Source: Trachelipus rathkii (lineage: Eukaryota > Arthropoda > Malacostraca > Isopoda > Trachelipodidae). From it: 16,509 nucleotides of DNA. The stretch spans positions 20,001-36,509 of the forward strand of contig JABUQX010113574.1 of the NCBI GenBank assembly GCA_015478945.1, read 5' to 3'. The position numbers and the translations under genes are program-made. Shown in pieces: positions 10,426-16,509 of the stretch. The notes under the pieces were generated by a model. The model saw only the letters and a program-made list of their open reading frames with translations, was not told the origin of the DNA and made no database searches. The number at the start of each line of letters is the position of its first letter. Within the stretch, counting starts at the first letter, position 1.

Positions 10426-10860
10426 TAGACGAGTGGGGAGAGTGATCGGAGTTATGTGAGAGTAGAGAGGTGAAGGGGAGAGAGGGAATGACCTGTATAT
10501 GGAGGAGACAGTATTGACCTTCATTGCCCAGACCTCCCTCATCTTTATTTATTAAGAAACCAAGATAGCACAATTTCCTCACCCCTATTTTGCATTAGCG
10601 GAGTTTAGCATATCTTTAGTTGCCCGCTAGACTCTTAGTTTTATTATATTCCACTTTCCAGATTTTATTGTATCTTCCCAATATCTTTGAATACTTGCGA
10701 TTATTTGTTACTTCACTTTCACTCCATTCCCTCATATTCATCCACTTGTTCCAGGTTCACCTACTAACATAACTTCACTAGAGGACGTTTGATGATGTAA
10801 GAGGAGTTAAATATTATCTATCATCTTTGAAAGGTGTTACTTTTGACTATAAACTACTAT
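10426..10860. other. No recognised gene; purine-rich start then pyrimidine-rich DNA
   Basis: Positions 10430-10490 are G- and A-rich, followed by T- and C-rich sequence. A minus-strand frame at 10394-10582 has no family resemblance and ends in serine, histidine and asparagine runs. I regard it as chance. Confidence 0.5.
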
Positions 10861-10920
10861 CTAACTAATACTACTTCCTAACTTACTACTACTACTTACT
10901 ACTACTACTACTACTCACTG
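10861..10920. repeat. (TAC)n trinucleotide repeat
   Basis: TAC/ACT units dominate, cleanest at 10884-10915, with one CTTAC interruption. Confidence 0.9.
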
Positions 10921-10944
10921 CAACAAATACTGATTGCAGGTTGA

Positions 10945-11090
10945 AATATATATATATATATATATATATAAGTAATAATTTTATTAGTATATATTTCATT
11001 ATATTTTAAATAATTATATATATATTATCTATTAAATATAATATATATACATTAATATATATTATATTTATATATATATATTAGTTGATG
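10945..11090. repeat. (TA)n run and AT low-complexity DNA
   Basis: A clean alternating AT run at 10945-10971 is followed by ATTA and TATA words up to about 11090. Confidence 0.9.
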
Positions 11091-11109
11091 TATCTGGAAT
11101 ATACAATTT

Positions 11110-11275
11110 TTTGACCACATCTGCGGAAAAGCGGACTGTGAGATTTTTAGCATTCGGGATGCAAGATTGTCGAAATGCGGATGTCAGATTTTTTTACAAT
11201 CGCGGATGCGGATATTAATCACATCCGCGCGAATGCGGCAATGCGGTGCTGGAGAGTCAGAAGCGGATTCAGCTA
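11110..11275. repeat. CGG/GCGGAT-rich island between AT tracts
   Basis: The words GCGGA or ATGCGG occur about nine times in 165 bases (for example at 11176-11182, 11202-11213 and 11232-11246), in a window that otherwise has almost no CpG. A hairpin with arms GCGGAT (11208-11213) and ATCCGC (11223-11228) is visible. The island has abrupt AT-repeat edges on both sides. It may be the remnant of a small non-autonomous element, but no terminal repeats or target-site duplication can be fixed in the AT-rich flanks. Confidence 0.55.
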
Positions 11276-11279
11276 AATG

Positions 11280-11690
11280 ATATATCATACTATACTATAT
11301 TTTATTAAGTTCATATTATAATTTTAAATATCTATTTTATAAATATTATATATTGATATATATATATATTATATTATATATATATTAATATATTTATAAT
11401 AATAATATTATATATAGATAATATATATAATATTATATCAAATATAATATCTCTATATCTATATATTATTATATTATTATATTATATATATATTATACTT
11501 TATATAATAAATATTATATATTTTATAATAGGTATATATATAGTCTATTCATTTCTATGATATCTATATATTAATATATTATACTACTACTAGATATATA
11601 TATATATGTACTATATTTTATACTATTATATATATATATATATCTATGCTCCGTTATATATATTATCATTATATTATATATTCAGTATTA
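11280..11690. repeat. AT low-complexity DNA
   Basis: TATA, ATTA and TAT words with several alternating TA runs (for example 11595-11606 and 11628-11642). No gene is seen. It abuts the 3' side of the minus-strand LINE. Confidence 0.9.
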
Positions 11691-11759
11691 AGCTACTCAA
11701 GTGGGTATCAAACCTTGGATGAAACTAATTTTCAGTACAAATAGAATACATTTGCTTTC

Positions 11760-13596
11760 TATTAATTTTCTTTCACCAGTACTAAATTTTCCATCAATTT
11801 TAAATGGACCAATTGTAAATAATAATAATAATTGATAGATTTTACAATATTTATTTCAGTAATCTCTTCTGAAGGTTATGTCTTACATTATGTGATCAAA
11901 TTAGAAGATCCATACCTTTTCATTTTTACAAAAATTTCAAAGACAATTATTAGCGCAGTTCATCTGAAATTTGTTCTTGCATGCTGGTCATTGGATAACA
12001 TTCTGAATATAATTCAACTCTCTGCCCGAAAAGTATCATAACTGGTCATCTGCATAAGAATGACAGTTTTAACAATTGAAAATAGCTTTCTTACCAGATC
12101 CTTAATATATATTTATGAAACTAAGGTCCAGGAACGATCCCTAGAGCACCACGCCGTCACCGCACTTCTAAGCAACCAGATTGCAGAGGAGTGTGTTGCG
12201 ACATACTTGTCTCTGCTGCTTGAAGTTAAGACTAATGAATTCAAGACAAAACCTTATATACCAATTAGTGTGTGTGTGAATTTGACACAATAAAGTGTAT
12301 TTATAGTGGTCACATTGTGTCGAATTTGACTTTGAGGAATAATATTATAAAAAACTGCAACGGTTTTGTATTCCTAGTTAGAATCGAGACAAGGTCTCAC
12401 TGACTCATGACAGAGATAATAGTTGTACTATATAATTTATCTCATCTTGCAAATATCTCTCATACGCGCTTCAGCCATCAAATTGTTGAGCTAAAAGATA
12501 GGAAATTTCTATAAGTAAATATGTAAAGAACTTAGTTATTATATAATTAGGATCTCTCAATACATATATAGTTATGTTTGAAGGACAGGTTGAAAATATG
12601 TGTCATGAAATTTTTATCTTATATTCATCATTCTCAGCATAATAGGATTATATTGTAGTTTATCACGTTCCAGATTATATTATTTGAAGTTTCATAACTC
12701 ACGTAGCCTATCTTTAAAAAATCAGTAGTGAGATAATATTTTACCATTATTAGATTATATGTCAATCTTATTTAAAAAAGTCATAGAGTAGTACGAAATT
12801 GTCCCTATACCAGTTACAAGAAACCATCTTTAAAATTCTATCAGGAAGACCGAAGGTGGGAAGCTTATTATCATTTTATTTAATTTTAATGATTTCTTCA
12901 TCTCAGTCGGAGTACAAAGGCATAAATGGAACTTAAGTTTTAGTGGAGACATATTATATGTATTTATCGAAATGTATTAGGTATTTTGGGACTTGCAGTT
13001 TCACAATTATTGAGACGGAACGTTCAGAAAACGTATTCATTATTTATTAAAGATTCTGCAATATCAGCCTAATAAAAAGAAAATTTCCCGCATACTTTGA
13101 TTATACAACAATTTCCGACTCCTTTTCATTCCAAAATACATTGATTACTCTCACATATCTTATCGGATCGTTCTTTGATCATCAATTTCTCTGATAATAT
13201 AGCTCCCTTGAAAGTCTCAATGCAGAAGTAAGAAGATTTCTGAATAGTTTGTAGTAGTCGAAGGGAATTAATCCCATTTTATGAAGCTTAAAAATAAAAG
13301 TTTTTGCTTTTTTTTCTAAATGCATACAATACAGCAATCTTAATCCACGGACTTTCAAACGATCTTTGGTTGAACTTTTTGTCAACAATGGGGAAGACCC
13401 CAGCCACCAAATCCTCCAACCGCATTACAAATCCCGCAAATACTTCATCAATGTTTCCACTATTTAATCCATCCAAAACAATATACTTCAAGGATGCTAC
13501 TTCTCTCTTTAAAGTATTAACTGCTCGTTCTGTAATATTCCTGATCCTTACTGTTTTATGGGGACTTTCGTTAGTTCCATCTGTCACACGCAACAT
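11760..13596 (-). pseudogene. LINE reverse transcriptase domain (broken)
   Basis: This is the polymerase part of the LINE. The frame 13596-13288 carries the endonuclease-polymerase linker, ending in a PWIK..VL..FRKKSK stretch. A frame shift leads to 13388-13182 with YKLFRNLLTSALRLSRELYY, then about 13125-13175 NDPIRYVRVINVFW and AESLINN near 13036-13060. These match the conserved lead-in to CR1/Jockey-type polymerases. LPDRILKMV (12822-12848), FLKIGYV and VINYNIILL (about 12640-12735) follow as polymerase blocks 1 and 2. FDT (12316-12324) fits motif A, GIVPGP plus IYIKDL (12096-12141) motif B, and SYADD (12045-12059) motif C with both catalytic aspartates intact. Beyond 12040, a LN.IQN block near 12000 agrees with the palm end. 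No single frame links more than two of these. Confidence 0.88.
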
Positions 13597-14166
13597 GTTG
13601 GATAATGATCAGACAGTGAGCACTTCAAAACAAACTTCTGAAATTATAAAGTACATTAGTCCATCGTGATCCAGTAATGCCTAGACTCTGATCCAGAACG
13701 ATTAGGCACTGATATCAGCTGATGAAGATTTTTGAGAGAGAAATATAGTTTCGAATTCCCTAGCGGGCATGATTTTATTGTCAGCAAGCAAGGCCACATT
13801 GAAGCCTCCATATAGTCTAATTTTATTGCAAAAGCTTAACTTATCAAGAAATTGATGGGAGAAGCATTCATTAAAATCAACAAGACTTCCAATTCTCTCT
13901 GTAATTCACCAAATCAATATAATTCTGTCCACGTTTCATATAGCTAAGAACTCAAGCCTTTATAACAATTCCCAAGTTCTTCTCCATAGTTGCAATTGAG
14001 GTTTTTCTATAGTATTGAAATACACATCCGTAATTATCACCTCCATAAATATGATAGGAAAGTAGTTAGGATACAGTAAAGCCAACGTTGAGTCACTCGT
14101 GAACCACGTTTCAGTCAAAATTACGATAGAAAAATCAAGGTCAAAAATTCTTAACAACAACAACAC
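13597..14166 (-). pseudogene. LINE endonuclease domain (broken)
   Basis: This is the apurinic-type endonuclease that nicks target DNA to prime reverse transcription. The frame 14166-13960 starts with a hydrophobic strand and then IVILTETWF, whose glutamate is a metal ligand. It continues with a YPNY loop before losing frame. At 13786-13809 GGFNVALL stands where GDFNvdLL is normal, so the aspartate reads as glycine and a second as alanine. LLDH (13666-13677) corresponds to the LDH strand, and SDHYPTCCV (about 13585-13613) is the catalytic aspartate-histidine pair. The domain's first strand, with the asparagine ligand, is missing 5' of the AAC repeat, so even with frames repaired the domain would be incomplete. 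Confidence 0.85.
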
Positions 14167-14480
14167 AACAACAACAACAACAACAACAACAATCTAAACA
14201 ACACACAACAAAACAACAGACACAACAAAAAACAACAAAACACAACATATATAATAATTAATAATATATAATTAATAAATAATAATAATAATAATAATAA
14301 TAATAATTAATAATAATATAATAATAATTAAATAATTAATAATAATAATAATTAATAATAATAATAATAATAAATAAGTGAATAATGAATTAATATGCAA
14401 TCATTTTACAGTACTGTTCCAAAGTATGTTGAAATGATATAATTATAATGATAGAAATAACAAGAAGACAACATAATTAT
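14153..14480. repeat. Composite repeat, copy 2: (AAC)n, then (AAT)n, then a TTACAGTACTGTTCCAAA tail
   Basis: An AAC-rich tract (14153-14246) passes into AAT-rich DNA (about 14276-14375). It then reaches ATCATTTTACAGTACTGTTC and CAAAG at about 14400-14424, and a further AT-rich tail to about 14480. The layout and tail match 8376-8620, with a one-base difference inside the shared ACAGTA-TGTTCCAAA core. It touches the broken 5' end of the minus-strand LINE, so the LINE truncation point lies inside or beside this repeat. Confidence 0.65.
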
Positions 14481-14760
14481 AATAATAAAATTGACCAAAC
14501 AGAATTTCATTTCAGTCACATATGTCAAGATCAGCAATATTCAATATAAAACATATTTATCTATTCACATGATTGGATAATAATCTTTATTTATATTAAA
14601 CATAAAAATTTTCACTACTAACTGTTATTAATATTTATATAATTAAATAATATAGTTTATATACATTATTTTATAACCACCTATATCTTTCTCTCTTTAT
14701 ATATATCTATATATTTATCATAATTAGGCTATTATTATTATATAATATAATATATATAAT
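14481..14760. other. No recognised feature
   Basis: AT-rich sequence with scattered TATA words and no gene. Confidence 0.5.
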
Positions 14761-15150
14761 CTTTACTAACTTTAAAGAGTTAGGTACAGTGGATAAAAGA
14801 GTAGGTTATTTCTTTAGTTTTTTTTAAATTTAATCAAATTAAATGGAAATAAATGAATCAATGTTTAAATATATATTCCACATAGTGCATTCAAAGCCAT
14901 TTGTTTAACTTATTTGATGGCACGAAAAAAATCAAATTAAAAAATCAATTGAGTTTTTTACTGTGATTTTTTTTTAATAAATTATTCATCGATTTTTTTT
15001 TGATTTTATTGATTTTTTTTTTTGCGATTTCTTATATTTTTTTTAATTATTTTTATCTTCTTTTTGTCTAATAATTAAAGTAATTTAACTTCATGAAATA
15101 AATTTAAAATAAACTATATATATATGAAAGTTTTTACATATAATTTTATT
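14761..15150. repeat. AT-rich DNA with a ladder of poly-T runs
   Basis: Between about 14960 and 15050 five runs of eight or more T are spaced 15-35 bases apart, four of them preceded by GAT (GATTTTTTTT). The spacing suggests a degenerate short tandem unit. It could also be the tail of a retroelement read on the opposite strand. No gene is seen, and 15151-15288 also holds nothing I recognise. Confidence 0.5.
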
Positions 15151-15288
15151 TTTCATTTTCAAACAACGCTTTGGGCATTGTAACCTTAAGTGTAATTCTT
15201 TAGTGGCTGGCTGTTTTCATTGTTTCATTGTAGATTGTTTCAATTCTCAATCCTATGGGTTAAAAATTGAAATTCATCGCCTAGAAAA

Positions 15289-15480
15289 ATGCAGACTAAT
15301 TATATAATATTTGTTTTTGTATTGATGTCGTATAATAGATATGTTAGGCCTATTTTTGATATTGTTACCATTTTAGCACCCTATTTAAAAAAGACAGATG
15401 TGCTGGAGAGGGAGCAACGTATAACAAGGAGGATGTAGATTTTTGGCTTCAAGGATAAGGATAGATGAAAAGTTGTCTAG
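15289..15480 (+). pseudogene. C-terminal fragment of a CR1-like LINE reverse transcriptase
   Basis: A plus-strand frame from ATG at 15289 to a stop at 15436-15438 (49 codons) contains YNRYVRPIFDIV, APYLKK and DVLEREQRITRRM. The same frame continues after the stop with IFGFKDKD. This matches the well-conserved C-terminal block of CR1/L2/Jockey-type LINE proteins, usually l..s.VRPilEYas.vW.PylkkdidlLE.vQRraTrmi. The conserved tryptophan before the APYLKK-like part is absent and the internal stop kills the frame. It is on the opposite strand to the larger LINE at 11700-14166. It covers the part missing from that copy, but inversion alone does not link them. It ends about 60 bases before the tandem repeat array. 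The start ATG is not a real initiation site. Confidence 0.8.
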
Positions 15481-15539
15481 ATAAGGTCCTACATGCGCCT
15501 TTCTTAATTTATTATATTATTTATTAATTTATATTTATG

Positions 15540-16272
15540 AAGTTGAACTGGGACATTCTAGAGGGGCAATGCAGCTTCTTAACTTATTTAATTTTTATTG
15601 GTTGACTGGGACCAGTCTAAAAAGGACCAGCGGCTTCTCAAGTATTATTCTTTTTATTATGTGTTTGACTTGGACTGGTTTACTTTCAATCGCTTTTAAA
15701 TACTTAATTTTTATTATTAATTATTATTGTTACTGGGACAGTCTGAGATAGCCCATGACGGCTTCTTTAAGTATTAATTCTTATTTATATTTGATATTTA
15801 TTTGAGTTGACTGACATTCTAGAAGGGCAATGCGGCTTCTTAAATTTTATTTTTATTGGTGGAATAAATTTAATTCTAAAAAATGCGATCAGCGGCTTCT
15901 TAATATTATTATTATTTATTATGATATATGACAAATATTTAGTAGAAGGCGTCAATGCGATATCTTATATTTATTTATTAAATTTTTAATTATTAATTAA
16001 ATGTATATATACTAATAATATATTAGTTGACTGGGACCAGTCTAGATAATCCCATGCTGCTTGCTTAAGTATTATTTCTATTATATTATTTATTCTGGGA
16101 TTGATTGGCACTCGATAGGGCCATTGGAGTGGCTTCTTAGTTATTATTTTTTATTGGTTGATTGGACAGTCTAAAAACGACTGACCATACGGCTTCTTGT
16201 ATTTTTTTTTTTATATATGGGTTGGACTGGGACATTCTAGAGAGGTTTAATGCATGTACTTAAATTATTATT
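15540..16272 (+). repeat. Minisatellite array, about 11 degenerate units of 55-95 bases
   Basis: Each unit begins with GTTGACTGGGAC or a variant, continues with AGTCTAGA or ATTCTAGA, an AATGC or CCATGC word and GGCTTCTTAA, and ends in a variable T- and A-rich spacer. Unit starts are near 15542, 15600, 15664, 15729, 15804, 15859, 15931, 16025, 16094, 16156 and 16216. The head of the unit is much better kept than the spacer. Short open frames at 15569-15751 and 15807-15989 lie inside the array and are not genes. Confidence 0.88.
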
Positions 16273-16509
16273 TCAGATCAATAATAATTTAGTACAGCTG
16301 CATTGACATCTCTGAATGTACCTCAACCTATAATAAATAAGAATAATACAAGATGCCGCATATTCTTTTTAGATGTCCCAGTCACCATAAAAATTTAACA
16401 ATTAAGAAAACAGGCATTGGCCATCTAGAATTATCCCAGTAAACTCAATAATAATTATTAAGAATAATAACTTAAGAAGCGTTATGGAGGCCTAATCAAG
16501 ACTGTTCAC
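16025..16509. repeat. Fold-back palindrome centred near 16276
   Basis: A perfect 12-base stem (16261-16272 with 16280-16291) closes a 7-base loop. Outward from it the two arms stay alignable to the window end, about 250 bases on the left and 230 on the right, with many substitutions and indels. Unit-specific variants occur in both arms: a TGTAC variant nearest the centre, a TCTTGTATT variant in the next unit, then a CCATT/CCAAT variant. Confidence 0.85.
16280..16509 (-). repeat. Same minisatellite in inverted orientation
   Basis: Read on the minus strand, about four more units are visible. One has GTGACTGGGACATC (around 16371-16385), one has TTTACTGGGATAATTCTAGA (around 16427-16446), and one ends with CGCTTCTTAAG (around 16470-16481). 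Their order mirrors the last four plus-strand units, and the array runs off the right edge. Confidence 0.88.

Larger units (their letters stand above)
11700..14166 (-). mobile_element. Non-LTR retrotransposon (LINE, CR1/Jockey-like), endonuclease plus reverse transcriptase, decayed
   Basis: Reading from 14166 down to 11700 the usual second open frame of a LINE can be followed by landmarks. They are TETWF (endonuclease, 14101-14115), GGFNVALL (13786-13809), LLDH (13666-13677), SDHYP (13599-13613), the PWI linker (about 13315-13325), a YKLFRNLL..RLSRELYY helix (13185-13262), LPDRILKMV (12822-12848), FDT (12316-12324), GIVPGP (12124-12141), IYIKDL (12096-12113) and YADD (12045-12056). Order and spacing match the family. 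At least six frame changes and several stops break it. The 5' end stops at an AAC repeat and lacks the first endonuclease strand and any ORF1. The 3' end fades into AT repeats near 11700, so the thumb and tail are missing or unrecognisable. The clade assignment is inference from the linker and SDH context. Confidence 0.9.

Noticed and set aside
10394..10582. Minus-strand frame of 62 residues
   Set aside because: No domain, and the C-terminal serine, histidine and asparagine runs reflect local composition.
11832..12041. Plus-strand frame of 69 residues
   Set aside because: Antisense to the LINE polymerase just after YADD, with no known domain.
12060..12293. Plus-strand frame of 77 residues
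   Set aside because: It is the opposite strand of LINE polymerase motifs A to C, which explain the region better.
13304..13669. Plus-strand frame of 121 residues, the longest open frame in the window
   Set aside because: It is antisense to the LINE linker and endonuclease end. The minus-strand reading carries the known motifs.
15540..16509. CRISPR-like or coding repeat array
   Set aside because: Unit spacers are AT-rich variants of one another and vary in length, and the array inverts midway, so it is a minisatellite. The open frames inside it are accidental.

Overview
The window looks like repeat-rich, AT-rich nuclear DNA from an animal, probably an invertebrate. No intact protein-coding gene is visible. 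The organism call rests on three things. There is a decayed BEL/Pao LTR retrotransposon, a superfamily known from animals but not from mammals or birds. There are two decayed non-LTR (LINE) fragments of the CR1/Jockey-like kind. The rest is long AT, AAT, AAC, TAC and TGTC simple repeats. Nothing resembles bacterial gene layout, and I cannot name the phylum from sequence alone.

Layout. Positions 1-3020, minus strand: BEL/Pao pol read as protease, reverse transcriptase, RNase H and the N-terminal part of integrase; it runs off the left edge, so the integrase catalytic core is outside the window. Positions 3021-7015: no recognisable gene, with blocks of strong strand asymmetry (G over C, then C over G, then G over C), a GA repeat and a cluster of short perfect hairpins. 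Positions 7016-11690: mostly AT-type low complexity, broken by a composite AAC/AAT repeat, a degenerate TGTC array with a more GC-rich flank, and a CGG/GCGGAT-rich island. Positions 11700-14166, minus strand: a LINE with apurinic-type endonuclease followed by reverse transcriptase. All the usual landmark motifs can be found, but they are spread over many frames. Positions 14153-15150: a second composite AAC/AAT block, then poly-T DNA. Positions 15289-15480, plus strand: the C-terminal end of another LINE reverse transcriptase. Positions 15540-16509: a tandem repeat with a unit of about 55-95 bases that turns back on itself at about 16276, so the last 230 bases are a diverged reverse complement of the preceding 250.

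No genes here work together as a pathway. The retroelements are dead copies. Two things deserve attention: the fold-back at the right end, and the very high frameshift density in every recognisable coding stretch. Together they raise the possibility that the window is unpolished long-read sequence with a read-through fold-back, rather than only old decayed DNA. I found no convincing new biological system.
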